Part shown: piece by piece, positions 36,159 through 46,884 of the stretch
Layout: each line of letters starts with the position of its first letter
Numbering within the stretch: the stretch's first letter is position 1
Source: Massilia glaciei
GTDB taxonomy: Bacteria; Pseudomonadota; Gammaproteobacteria; Burkholderiales; Burkholderiaceae_D
Assembly (NCBI RefSeq): GCF_003011895.2
Contig: NZ_PXWF02000259.1
Location: 1-64,000 of the forward strand
DNA: 64,000 nt
Reading direction: 5' to 3'
The notes under the pieces: model-generated
What the model was told of the DNA's origin: nothing
Database searches by the model: none
The model's input: only the letters and a program-made list of their open reading frames with translations
Made by a program: the position numbers and the translations under genes

Positions 36159-36743
36159 ATGAAAACCCTGAAACGGCTTTTCTGCATTGCGCTGCTACTG
36201 TCGTGCAATCTGGCGCAGGCCAAGGCGACGCTGTCGGTGGCCACGCCGTCGAATCCGGTTGCCGTGGGCGACACCATCGAGGTGTTCGTGCTGGTCGCCA
36301 ACGCGAACGACCTGTTCGGATTCCAATTCGACTTCGTGTTCGACCCGACCGTGTTCTCGGCGCAGTCGGTCACGCAAGGATCGTTTTTGCCGAACCACGG
36401 CAATACCTTTTTCATCCCCGGCACGATCGACAACGATGAGGGTGTCGTCGGCTTCAACGTGGCCACGCTGCTGGGGCAGGGGAAGGGCGCGAAGGGTGAC
36501 GGCATCTTGCTCGCGTTTAGTTTCACGGCGATCTCGGCGGGAACGGGGACGTTCTCGATCCTGGCCCCCGTTTTGCTCAACAGCGCGCTGAACGTCTTGC
36601 CGTTCACGACCACCACGGCGATGGCCACGGTCAGCCCGGTTCCGGAGCCGTCCGCCTATTTGTTGCTGCTGATCGGCCTGGCCGGCCTGGCCGCCTTCAA
36701 ACGACTCGGCCGCGGGCGCCTTGCGCCGCGGCCGGTGGCATGA
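36159..36743 (+). CDS. PEP-CTERM exported protein with cohesin-like domain
   Basis: A protein of 194 residues starting at ATG 36159 after GGAGG. The signal peptide ends near NLAQAKA. The body (TLSVATPSNPVAVGDTIEV, DLFGFQFDFVFDPTVFSAQS, SFTAISAGTGTFSI) has the strand pattern of a cohesin-like beta-sandwich. The C-terminus is a textbook PEP-CTERM tail: VPEPSAY, a hydrophobic helix (LLLLIGLAGLAAF), then KRLGRGR. Such proteins are processed by exosortase and sent to the surface or exopolysaccharide matrix. The exosortase must be encoded outside the window. It converges with recG. Confidence 0.92.
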   Translation: MKTLKRLFCIALLLSCNLAQAKATLSVATPSNPVAVGDTIEVFVLVANANDLFGFQFDFVFDPTVFSAQSVTQGSFLPNHGNTFFIPGTIDNDEGVVGFNVATLLGQGKGAKGDGILLAFSFTAISAGTGTFSILAPVLLNSALNVLPFTTTTAMATVSPVPEPSAYLLLLIGLAGLAAFKRLGRGRLAPRPVA

Positions 36744-36754
36744 ATCTGGCAACC

Positions 36755-38815
36755 CTAAACTTTTAGAAACTCCTCGCGCCCGCCGAGCCAGCGCGCGAGG
36801 TGGGCGTCGACGGTCGCGCGGTCGTCGACGCCGGCCTCCTGCAGCAGGTTGTGCGCCACATCGCGCGCCTGCTCGACCAGCCACTGGTCGGTCTCGAGGT
36901 CGGCGAAACGCAGCATCGCCTGGCCCGACTGGCGCGCGCCCAAAAACTCGCCGGGTCCGCGGATCTCGAGGTCGCGCCGGGCGATCTCGAAGCCGTCGGT
37001 GGTTTCGCGCATGGTCATCAGGCGCTGCTTGGCGACCCCGCCGAGCGGGCTTTGATACAGCAGCAGGCAGACGCTGGCCGCCGAGCCGCGCCCGACGCGC
37101 CCGCGCAACTGGTGCAGCTGCGACAGGCCGAAACGCTCGGCGTGCTCGATCACCATCAGTGAGGCGTTCGGCACGTCGACCCCGACCTCGATCACGGTGG
37201 TGGCGACCAGCACCTGCACCTCGGCGCGCGTGAAGGCGTCCATCACCTCCTGCTTTTCGGCCGGCTTGAGGCGCCCGTGCACCAGTCCCACCCGCAGGTC
37301 GCGCAGGGCCTCGGCCAGCATCGCGTGGGTGTCGGTGGCGGTCTGCAGTTGCAGCGCCTCGGATTCCTCGATCAGGGGGCAGACCCAGTACACCTGGCGC
37401 CCCTCGAGCGCGGCCGCGTGCACCCGTTCGATGACCTCCTCGCGCCGGTTCTGGTCGACCGCGCGCGTGACGATCGGGCTGCGCCCGGGCGGCAGCTCGT
37501 CGATGATCGACACCTCGAGGTCGGCGTAGTAGGTCATCGCCAGCGTGCGCGGGATCGGCGTGGCCGACATCATGAGCTGGTGCGGGGTCTTGCCGTTGCT
37601 GCCCTTGTTGCGCAGGGTGAGGCGCTGGGCCACGCCGAAGCGGTGCTGCTCGTCGACGATCACCAGGCCCAGTTTGGCGAAGTTCACCGAATCCTGGATC
37701 AGCGCGTGGGTGCCGATGACGAGGTTGGCCTCGCCCGATTCGACCAGCGCGGTCGCGGCCAGCTTGTCTTTTTTCTTCAGGCTGCCGGTGAGCCAGGCGA
37801 CCTTGACGCCGAGCGGCGCCATCCACGCGGCGATCTTGCGGAAGTGCTGGTCGGCCAAAATTTCGGTCGGCGCCATCAGGGCCACCTGGTAGCCGCTGTC
37901 GATCGCCTGCGCGGCGGCCAGCGCGGCGACCACGGTCTTGCCGCTGCCGACGTCGCCCTGCAGCAGGCGCTGCATCGGGTACGGATGGCGCAGGTCGGCG
38001 CGGATCTCGACCAGCACGCGCTGCTGGGCGCCGGTCAGCTTGAAGGGCAGCACCCCGAGGAAGGCGTCGGAGAGAGTGCCGACGGTCCCCATCACGGGCG
38101 CGCCCTTGGCCCGGCGCGCGCGCTGGGCGCGCTTGAGCGAGAGCTGCTGCGCCAGCAGTTCGTCGAACTTCATGCGCACCCACGCCGGATGCGAGCGGTC
38201 GGCCAGCGCGTGCTCGTCAATCTCCTGGGGCGGGTAGTGCAGCAGCCGCACGGAGGGCTCGAAATTGCTCAGGCTCATCTTGGTCAGCAAGGCCGGCGGC
38301 AGCGTGTCGCGCCAGTCGACGCGCTTCATGGCGTCGCCGATGGCGCGCCGCAAAATCGCCTGCGACAGACCCTCGCCCGACGGGTAGACCGGCGTGAGCA
38401 CGGTCGGCAGCGGCGCGCCCTCGTTGATGACCTTGTAGGCCGGGTGCACCATCTCAGCGCCGAAAAACCCGTGTTTGAGTTCGGCCCGGGCGCGCACGCG
38501 CGTGCCCTCGGCCAGCTGGCGCACCTGGCTGCCGTAGAAATTCATGAAGCGCAGCAGGATGTCGCCGCTCTCGTCGGCGATCGTCACGAGCAACTGGCGG
38601 CGCGGCTTGAAGCCGATCTCGTTCTTGGTGACCACGCCCTCGACCTGCGACACATGGCCGCCGCGCAGACAGGCCTCGCGGATGGGAACGACCTGCGTCT
38701 CGTCCTCGTAGCGCATCGGAAGGTGCAAGACGAGGTCCATATCCGTGCGCAAACCGAGCTTGGCGAGCTTGCTTTCGTTGGTTTTTGGCGCGGTTTTCGG
38801 TTTGGTCGGCGGCAT
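36755..38815 (-). CDS. recG: ATP-dependent DNA helicase RecG
   Basis: A protein of 686 residues, normal for RecG. It remodels stalled replication forks and branch-migrates Holliday junctions. The N-terminal wedge/OB domain spans about residues 60-160. The helicase core has Walker [12 protein letters not shown] near 288, DEQHRFG (motif II) near 388, [11 protein letters not shown] (motif III) and QLRGRVGRG (motif VI). The C-terminal [21 protein letters not shown] is characteristic of RecG. It is divergent from queA. Confidence 0.97.
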   Translation of the reverse strand: MPPTKPKTAPKTNESKLAKLGLRTDMDLVLHLPMRYEDETQVVPIREACLRGGHVSQVEGVVTKNEIGFKPRRQLLVTIADESGDILLRFMNFYGSQVRQLAEGTRVRARAELKHGFFGAEMVHPAYKVINEGAPLPTVLTPVYPSGEGLSQAILRRAIGDAMKRVDWRDTLPPALLTKMSLSNFEPSVRLLHYPPQEIDEHALADRSHPAWVRMKFDELLAQQLSLKRAQRARRAKGAPVMGTVGTLSDAFLGVLPFKLTGAQQRVLVEIRADLRHPYPMQRLLQGDVGSGKTVVAALAAAQAIDSGYQVALMAPTEILADQHFRKIAAWMAPLGVKVAWLTGSLKKKDKLAATALVESGEANLVIGTHALIQDSVNFAKLGLVIVDEQHRFGVAQRLTLRNKGSNGKTPHQLMMSATPIPRTLAMTYYADLEVSIIDELPPGRSPIVTRAVDQNRREEVIERVHAAALEGRQVYWVCPLIEESEALQLQTATDTHAMLAEALRDLRVGLVHGRLKPAEKQEVMDAFTRAEVQVLVATTVIEVGVDVPNASLMVIEHAERFGLSQLHQLRGRVGRGSAASVCLLLYQSPLGGVAKQRLMTMRETTDGFEIARRDLEIRGPGEFLGARQSGQAMLRFADLETDQWLVEQARDVAHNLLQEAGVDDRATVDAHLARWLGGREEFLKV

Positions 38816-38985
38816 ATCTCGGTTGCTTGGGGGCGTCAGGCTGTAAAATAGAGGGTTGCTCTGCGCACTTGACCCCTATTGTAAAGGGTGTGCAGTCATA
38901 TGCGAGCCGGTGCCGGCATATTTGCCGACACGCCCTCCCGACAGGGACATTGGCCCCGTGGCCCCTTTTTCCAGAATTAGCAGAA

Positions 38986-41158
<2,173 letters not shown>

Positions 41159-41251
41159 CGGCCGCGGCCCGCGCAACGTGTTTACCGCAAGACCTTGCAA
41201 AATTGAATCTGACTACCAAATAGGCGGAATCCACTTTCACGATCGTGCCAG

Positions 41252-41260
41252 TGCTAGAAT
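41252..41260 (+). promoter_or_regulatory. Extended -10 promoter upstream of yajC-secD-secF
   Basis: TGCTAGAAT combines an extended TGn with TAGAAT (5 of 6 to the -10 consensus). It is 38 bases before the yajC GTG. No good -35 was found, as is usual for extended -10 promoters. Confidence 0.5.
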
Positions 41261-41297
41261 ACAGCGCTAATTTTTTAATCTTACAATCGGAGTCCCC

Positions 41298-41624
41298 GTG
41301 TTCATTTCCAACGCTTACGCCCAAGCTGCAGGCACCGCCGCCGATAGCGCCTCGCTGTTGCAGTACTGGCCTTTCTTCATCATGTTCCCGCTCATGTATT
41401 TCCTCATGATCCGCCCGCAGCAAAAGCGTGCGAAGGAACAGCGCGAGATGATGGACGCGTTGTCAAAGGGCGACGAAGTGATCACGGCCGGCGGCCTGCT
41501 GGGCAAGATCAGCCGGATCAACGAGAGCTACATCACGCTCGAAATCTCCGCCAACACCGAAGTGGTGGTCCAGAAGAACGCGGTCACGACCTTGCTGCCA
41601 AAAGGCACGATCAAGACCCTGTAA
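41298..41624 (+). CDS. yajC: Sec translocase auxiliary subunit YajC
   Basis: A protein of 108 residues started at GTG 41298, with CGGAG six to seven bases upstream. It has one membrane helix (YWPFFIMFPLMYFLMI) followed by the diagnostic RPQQKRAKEQREMM and the cytoplasmic segment GDEVITAGGLLGKISRI. YajC associates with SecDF at the inner membrane. The downstream secD gene starts 48 bases later, and a shared promoter precedes yajC. Confidence 0.95.
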   Translation: MFISNAYAQAAGTAADSASLLQYWPFFIMFPLMYFLMIRPQQKRAKEQREMMDALSKGDEVITAGGLLGKISRINESYITLEISANTEVVVQKNAVTTLLPKGTIKTL

Positions 41625-41672
41625 GCCCGGTGGCAGCGCGCCGCCCCTTGCTCAATTGAATGCTGGAAGACT

Positions 41673-43547
41673 ATGAATCGCTACCCCGTCTGGAAGTACG
41701 TCCTGATCGCCTTCGCCCTGATGTTGGGCTTCTTGTATACGGCGCCGAATTACTTTGCCGACTCGCCCGCGCTGCAGATCACGAGCGGCAGGACGACCGT
41801 CAAGATCACCAAAGAGACCGCGGCCGCGGTGGAGGAGACGCTCAAGAAGGAAGGCATCGCCGCCGGCGCCGTCAGCCTTGAGGGGGTTGAGGCCGGCGCC
41901 AACGTGCGCGTGCGCTTCGACACGCCGGACGCGCAGTTCAAGGCCAAGCTCGCGCTCGAGCGCGGCTTGAACAGCGACCCGGCCAATCCGGACCACATCG
42001 TCACGGTCAATCTGCTCAAGAACACGCCGGGCTGGATGCAGGCGCTCGGCGCGGTGCCGATGAACCTCGGCCTCGACTTGCGCGGCGGGGTCCACTTCCT
42101 GATGCAGGTCGACACCAAGGTGGCGCTCGAAAAGCGCATGCTCTCGATCCAGTCGGGCATCAAGGCCGAACTGCGCGACAAGGAGGTGCGCTACGCCGAC
42201 CTCAAGCGCACGCGCGACGCCGTCATCCTCAAGTTCCGCGACGCGGCCACGCGCGAGGCGGCGCAAAAGGTGATCGCCAAGGAGTTGCCGGACCTGGCCT
42301 TCAGCCAGGCGCTCGAGGGCGAGGAGTTCGTGCTCACCGCCAGGCTCAAGCCCGAGGCGCTCAAGCTGGCGCTCGACGAGGGCGTCAAGCAGAACATCGC
42401 CACCCTGTCCAAGCGGGTCAACGAGCTCGGCGTGTCCGAGCCGGTGATCCAGCAGCAGGGCGCGGACCGCATCGTGGTCCAGTTGCCGGGCCAGCAGGAC
42501 GTGGCGCGCGCCAAGGACATCATCGGCCGCACCGCCATCATGGAAATCCGCATGGTCGACGAAACGATCACCCCGGGCACCGAATTGGCGACGACGATTC
42601 CGCTGACGTCCGAGTTGTTCACCGTGGGCAAGAACGTGCCGGTCGTGCTGTACAAGGAAGTGGTCTTGTCGGGCGACTACATCGCCAGCGCGGCGTCGCG
42701 CCCGGACCAGAACCAGCAGCCGGCCGTGAGCATCACCCTCAACGGCGACGGCGGGAAAAAGATGCGCCAGCTCACGAGCAAAAGCGTCGGCAAGAAGATG
42801 GCGATCGTGCTGCAGGAAAAAGGCAAATGGGAAGTGTTGTCGGTGGCGACGATCCAGAGCGAATTCGGCTCCTCGTTCCAGATCACCGGCATGGGCTCGC
42901 CCGAGAACGCGTCCGAGCTGGCGCTGCTGCTGCGCGCCGGCGCGCTGTTCGCGCCGATGGACGTCATCGAGGAGCGCGTGGTCGGCCCGCAGCTCGGCGC
43001 CGAAAACATCGCCAAGGGTCTCAATTCGACGCTGTACGGCTTCATCGCCATCGCCATCTTCATGGTCGCCTACTACCACATGTTTGGTTTCTTCAGCGTG
43101 CTGGCGCTGGCCTCCAACGTGCTGTTCCTGCTCGCCCTGCTGTCGGCGACCGGGGCGACGCTGACGCTGCCCGGCATCGCCGCCATCGCGCTCGCGCTCG
43201 GCATGGCGATCGACGCCAACGTGCTCATCAACGAACGAATACGCGAGGAGCTGCGCGCCGGACAGTCGCCGCATGCCGCGATCGCGGCCGGTTTCGACCG
43301 CGCCTGGGCCACCATCCTGGATTCGAACGTGACCACCTTCATCGTCGGCCTGGCGCTGCTGGTGTTCGGTTCGGGCCCCGTGCGCGGCTTTGCCATCGTC
43401 CACTGCCTGGGCATCCTGACCTCGATGTTCTCGGCCGTGTTCGTCTCGCGCGGCGTCGTCAACCTGTGGTACGGACGCAAGAAAAAGCTGAGCAAGATTT
43501 CGATCGGCACGGTCTGGAAGCCCGGCGTTTCCGTGGCCAAGGCCTAA
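41673..43547 (+). CDS. secD: Protein translocase subunit SecD
   Basis: A protein of 624 residues with an N-terminal membrane helix, a large periplasmic P1 domain (LGLDLRGGVHFLMQVD, then the second repeat IVVQLPGQQD) and five C-terminal helices. The proton-path motif GMAIDANVLINERIREELR carries the key Asp and Arg. SecDF uses the proton gradient to help pull exported proteins through SecYEG. It is 57 bases upstream of secF with no terminator in between. Confidence 0.97.
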   Translation: MNRYPVWKYVLIAFALMLGFLYTAPNYFADSPALQITSGRTTVKITKETAAAVEETLKKEGIAAGAVSLEGVEAGANVRVRFDTPDAQFKAKLALERGLNSDPANPDHIVTVNLLKNTPGWMQALGAVPMNLGLDLRGGVHFLMQVDTKVALEKRMLSIQSGIKAELRDKEVRYADLKRTRDAVILKFRDAATREAAQKVIAKELPDLAFSQALEGEEFVLTARLKPEALKLALDEGVKQNIATLSKRVNELGVSEPVIQQQGADRIVVQLPGQQDVARAKDIIGRTAIMEIRMVDETITPGTELATTIPLTSELFTVGKNVPVVLYKEVVLSGDYIASAASRPDQNQQPAVSITLNGDGGKKMRQLTSKSVGKKMAIVLQEKGKWEVLSVATIQSEFGSSFQITGMGSPENASELALLLRAGALFAPMDVIEERVVGPQLGAENIAKGLNSTLYGFIAIAIFMVAYYHMFGFFSVLALASNVLFLLALLSATGATLTLPGIAAIALALGMAIDANVLINERIREELRAGQSPHAAIAAGFDRAWATILDSNVTTFIVGLALLVFGSGPVRGFAIVHCLGILTSMFSAVFVSRGVVNLWYGRKKKLSKISIGTVWKPGVSVAKA

Positions 43548-43604
43548 GCAGACCGTCAAGGCGTCCGGCTCGGCCGGGCGTCAATCACACACACAGGAAT
43601 CAAG

Positions 43605-44627
43605 ATGGAATTTTTTAAGATTAAGAAGGACATCCCCTTCATGCGCCACGCGTTGATTTTCAACGTGATTTCGGCGCTGACCTTCGTCGCTGCGGTGTTT
43701 TTCATCGCCACCAAAGGCCTGCACTTCTCGGTCGAGTTCGAGGGCGGCACCGTGATGGAGCTCAAGTATCCGGGCGCGGCCGACCAGGAGAGGATCCGGG
43801 GCCAGCTCGTGCAGCTCGGTTACGAGCAGCCCGAGGTGAGCAGCTTCGGCAACGCCCAGGAAGTCATGCTGCGCCTGCCGATCAAGGAGGGCGTGGAGGG
43901 CTCGACCGGTTCGCAACTGGTGTTCGCGGCGCTGTGCAAGGCCGAAGCCGGGGTTGCCAAGACGATCGAAACGACCGGCCCCAAAGGCGAGCCGATCAAA
44001 CGCACGGGTTGCTTCAACGCGGCCGGCGCCGACGTGCTGACGCTGCAAAAAGTCGAATTCGTCGGCCCGCAGGTCGGCGAGGAACTCGCGCGCGACGGCC
44101 TCAACGCCCTGCTGATGGTGATCGTCGGCGTGGTCGGCTACCTGTGGATCCGCTTCGAATGGAAATTCGCGGTCGCGGCCATCATCGCCAACCTGCACGA
44201 CGTCGTCATCATCATCGGCGTGTTCGCCTTCTTCCAGCTCGAATTCTCGCTCACGGTGCTCGCCGCCGTGCTGGCCGTGCTCGGTTATTCGGTCAATGAA
44301 TCGGTGGTCGTGTTCGACCGGATCCGCGAAAACTTCCGCAAGATGCGCCATGCCACGGTGGGGGAGGTGATCGACGCCGGCATCACCGGCACCATCTCGC
44401 GCACCATCATCACCCACGGCTCGACCCAGCTGATGGTGTTGTCGATGCTGTTCTTCGGCGGCCTGACGCTGCACAACTTCGCGATCGCGCTGACCATCGG
44501 CATCTGCTTCGGCATCTACTCGTCGGTGTTCGTGGCCGCCGCCATCGCGATGTGGCTCGGCGTCAAGCGCGAAGACTTGATCAAGCCGGTCAAGGAAAAG
44601 GAAGAAACGGACGGCGCCGTGGTCTGA
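43605..44627 (+). CDS. secF: Protein translocase subunit SecF
   Basis: A protein of 340 residues, slightly longer than E. coli SecF (about 320), because of a periplasmic insertion near residues 85-140 (LCKAEAGVAKTIETTGPKGEP). Signatures include DFxxG-type FSVEFEGGTVMELKYP, the proton-path LGYSVNESVVVFDRIRENFR and the final membrane helices. It partners SecD at the inner membrane. A strong terminator follows 20 bases after the stop. Confidence 0.96.
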   Translation: MEFFKIKKDIPFMRHALIFNVISALTFVAAVFFIATKGLHFSVEFEGGTVMELKYPGAADQERIRGQLVQLGYEQPEVSSFGNAQEVMLRLPIKEGVEGSTGSQLVFAALCKAEAGVAKTIETTGPKGEPIKRTGCFNAAGADVLTLQKVEFVGPQVGEELARDGLNALLMVIVGVVGYLWIRFEWKFAVAAIIANLHDVVIIIGVFAFFQLEFSLTVLAAVLAVLGYSVNESVVVFDRIRENFRKMRHATVGEVIDAGITGTISRTIITHGSTQLMVLSMLFFGGLTLHNFAIALTIGICFGIYSSVFVAAAIAMWLGVKREDLIKPVKEKEETDGAVV

Positions 44628-44648
44628 CCACCACGCCGCCGCGCCAGG

Positions 44649-44683
44649 ATGCCGTCCCGCCCCGCGCCGGACGGCATTTTTTT
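44649..44683 (+). terminator. Terminator of the yajC-secD-secF unit
   Basis: The stem ATGCCGTCC/GGACGGCAT has an 11-base GC-rich loop and is followed by T7. Confidence 0.9.
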
Positions 44684-44770
44684 GGGATCGCGGGAATGCG
44701 CGGCGGCACGCGGACGCAAAGAAGAGCCCGCCTGTTTGACAGGCTGTGTGCGTCAACGTACGGAAGCGGG

Positions 44771-44856
44771 GCAACGGTTGGGATACAGTGGGGTTGTCTC
44801 TTCAGACACCCCTAGTTTTGGACTTTGCCCGCTCTTCACCGAGCGGGTTTTTTTTT
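44771..44856 (+). ncRNA. Candidate small RNA gene downstream of secF
   Basis: The secF unit already ends at its own terminator, yet a second strong + strand terminator lies at 44828-44856 (CCCGCTC, loop TTCACC, GAGCGGG, then T9) with no gene between them. A further hairpin (44790-44812: GGGG plus TGTCT, loop CTTC, AGACA plus CCCC) precedes it. A perfect -35 TTGACA (44736-44741) lies 17 bases before TACGGA, a weak -10. A transcript of roughly 85 bases would have two stem-loops. The loop regions share CTCTTC. The minus strand shows no T-tract at this hairpin, so it does not serve the opposite gene. The 5' end is a guess. Confidence 0.45.
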
Positions 44857-44903
44857 GGGCGGGAGAAAGCGGGAATCCGCCCCGCGCGGCGGATTGGCGG
44901 GAT

Positions 44904-45737
44904 TTACAGCAGCGCGCTGGTGAGCGAACGCACCTCGTCGGCCGATTCCTCGAGGATGCTTTGGAGCGTGCCGTCGCCGACCGCGAAGTCGATCGTGACG
45001 GCCGCCTGTTTGGTGGTGGCGCCGGGGCGCTGGTGCAGCGGCGACTCGATCGGGGACAGGTCGTTGGCCAGCAGCAGGGTGTCGCCGAGGTTTTCGGGGG
45101 GCAGCGCGCGCATGCCGCTCCACATCGCCTCGATCGCCTCCATCACGGCGTTCGGCACGCCGAGCTTTTGCAGCACGCAGCGGCCGATTTCGATCTCGCC
45201 GAAATTGGCCCACTCCTCGGGCTCGCCATCGAGCAGGCCGGGATATTCCTCGGCGCGCGAGAGCAGGTAGAAGCCGCCGACCTCGTGCACGATGCCGGCG
45301 AACATGGCCGTGTCGGGGTCGACATGGGTCACGCGGCGCGCGATAACCTGCGACAACGCGGCCACGTGGGCCGAGTGCTGCCACAGCTGGTTGGCCATGG
45401 CGCGCAGCGCGGGATTCTTGATTTTGGTGTCGAGCTGGCGCACGATCACGGCCGCGACGAGCGCGTTGAGGGTGCGGAAGCCGACCCTTTGCACGCCGGT
45501 GCGCACGTTGGTGATCTCGCTGCCCGAGCGGTTGTAGGCCACCGAATTGGCGATCGCCACCGTGCGCGCTGCCAGCAGCGGCTCGGCCTGCACGAGGCGG
45601 GCCGCCGCCTCGGCGTGGCAATCGGGATCGTTGAGCGCCTTTTGCAACTTCAGGGTGGCGTCCACGTTCGTGGGGAAGGTCAGCTCGCCCCGTCCTGCCT
45701 GGGCCGCGATGGATTTGAAGGCTTCAAGTCTGTTCAT
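44904..45737 (-). CDS. HDOD-domain signalling protein
   Basis: A protein of 277 residues started at ATG 45737 (MNRLEAFKSIAAQ); the upstream in-frame start at 45764 adds nine residues with no support. The HDOD domain (about 20-215) contains FPTNVDATLKLQKALNDP, ARTVAIANSVAYNRSG, VGFRTLNALVAAVIV and the late IVHEVGGFYLL in place of the HD motif. Such proteins lack the HD phosphohydrolase metal set and act as regulatory modules in signalling. Its target is not evident. Confidence 0.85.
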   Translation of the reverse strand: MNRLEAFKSIAAQAGRGELTFPTNVDATLKLQKALNDPDCHAEAAARLVQAEPLLAARTVAIANSVAYNRSGSEITNVRTGVQRVGFRTLNALVAAVIVRQLDTKIKNPALRAMANQLWQHSAHVAALSQVIARRVTHVDPDTAMFAGIVHEVGGFYLLSRAEEYPGLLDGEPEEWANFGEIEIGRCVLQKLGVPNAVMEAIEAMWSGMRALPPENLGDTLLLANDLSPIESPLHQRPGATTKQAAVTIDFAVGDGTLQSILEESADEVRSLTSALL

Positions 45738-45857
45738 CGGAAAATTATACTCCCAAATTAACACCAGTAAACCAAATGTTCCCCACGGGCACTATCAGTA
45801 TGCCCGGGGCCAGCCCGGCGTCTACTAATAGTCTTCCCAGCCCGCCTTGCGCCGTGT

Positions 45858-46139
45858 TTACGCCTCGCGGAAGATGGCGTCGAAGCCGTCTTGCGGTTCC
45901 TCGGCGTGTTGCAGCTCGTCGACCAGGCCGAGGTCCTCGAGTTCTTCGGAGGCGTTGTTGAAGCTGTTGACCTTGGTCGCGCCGATCAGCCGGTAGATGT
46001 CGCCTTCCTCGTTGCGCACGCCGATCAGCATTTTCTCCTTGCGCACTTCGTCCGGGGTGGCCACGGTCAGGAGCAGGTTGCCGATGATGTGCTTGTCGAA
46101 TTTTGCCGGCGGCATGCCGTCGAGTAGAGTGGTTTTCAA
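45858..46139 (-). CDS. Small hypothetical protein coupled to a MarR regulator
   Basis: A soluble protein of 93 residues, family not recognised. It has a mixed alpha/beta look (KHIIGNLLLTVATPDEV, KMLIGVRNEEGDIYRLIGA) and an acidic C-terminus (SEELEDLGLVDELQHAEEPQDG). Its start overlaps the MarR gene stop by four bases, so it is translated with the regulator. It may be a co-factor or a target of the same control; no function is proposed. Confidence 0.65.
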   Translation of the reverse strand: MKTTLLDGMPPAKFDKHIIGNLLLTVATPDEVRKEKMLIGVRNEEGDIYRLIGATKVNSFNNASEELEDLGLVDELQHAEEPQDGFDAIFREA

Positions 46140-46606
46140 GGTTCTTCCTTTTCTTGTTGGATGGAGGGTGGGGCGGACGCGGGGCCGGTGATCAGGTGTT
46201 TCAGTTTGCGCAAGGTGGTGTCGAGGGCGTCGAAATCGGTGTCGGTGCAGGAGGCGAACAGTTTCTTGCCGTGCGCGACGACCTTCGGGAACACCTGCTT
46301 GAACAAGTCCTCGCCGCTGAGCGTCAGGCGCACGAAGAACGAGCGCTTGTCGCCGTCGCTTTGCTCGCGCACGACCAGGCCCTTTTGCTCGAGGCGCTCG
46401 ATCACGCCGGTGAGGGTGCCCTTGGTGATTAGGGTCTTCTGGCCGAGTTCTTTATAGGTCATGCCGGGCGTGTTGCCGAGCGTGGCGATGATGTCGAACT
46501 GGGCATGGGTCAGGCCGCACTCGCGCACCGACTCGCCCGAAAAGCGTTCGAAGCCCTGCATGCATTCCGCCAGCAAGCGGATACTGGTTAGATAGCGTTC
46601 ACCCAT
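46136..46606 (-). CDS. MarR-family transcriptional regulator
   Basis: A protein of 156 residues with the MarR winged-helix core: LTHAQFDIIATLG, the recognition helix region LITKGTLTGVIERLEQKGLV and the wing VREQSDGDKRSFFVRLT. Members repress as dimers and are released by small ligands or oxidants. Two operator-like palindromes lie upstream (46687-46698 and 46717-46728). A perfect TATAAT on the minus strand (46615-46620) is only eight bases from the ATG, so the transcript may be nearly leaderless, or translation may start slightly further in. Confidence 0.88.
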   Translation of the reverse strand: MGERYLTSIRLLAECMQGFERFSGESVRECGLTHAQFDIIATLGNTPGMTYKELGQKTLITKGTLTGVIERLEQKGLVVREQSDGDKRSFFVRLTLSGEDLFKQVFPKVVAHGKKLFASCTDTDFDALDTTLRKLKHLITGPASAPPSIQQEKEEP

Positions 46607-46686
46607 AGGGCATGATTATAGCTGCACCCGACCATTGCGGCGGGTGCGCCGCGCGCGCGATTAATCGCGCGGCGCCCGGGTTGCCA

Positions 46687-46728
46687 TTCAATTTTGAACA
46701 GCCCGCGCCCCGGCCATTCAAAATTGAA
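46687..46728. promoter_or_regulatory. Pair of operator-like palindromes in the marR/argR intergenic region
   Basis: TTCAATTTTGAA (46687-46698) and TTCAAAATTGAA (46717-46728) both have TTCAA-N2-TTGAA arms. The second extends to ATTCAAAATTGAAT. Both are preceded by GCCA and their centres are exactly 30 bases apart, about three helical turns. They are AT-rich islands in GC-rich DNA, and the arms resemble MarR-family sites. Confidence 0.55.
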
Positions 46729-46884
46729 TACCCCACCGGGATGCCGCCGGCGGCGGGCCGCCGCCAACATGTTGTTCTCCGGTATGATAGTGGGCCAATC
46801 AGTGAGCCAATAAAACACGGAGCGCCGTCCGCGGCCGCGTTCGCAGAGTAAAAGCCCAGTCAATGACGTTTTCAGCGCCGCCCG

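Noticed and set aside
38785-38985. Longer N-terminus for QueA
   Set aside because: The extension overlaps the recG start region and lacks similarity; MYSLSDFDF is the conserved family start.
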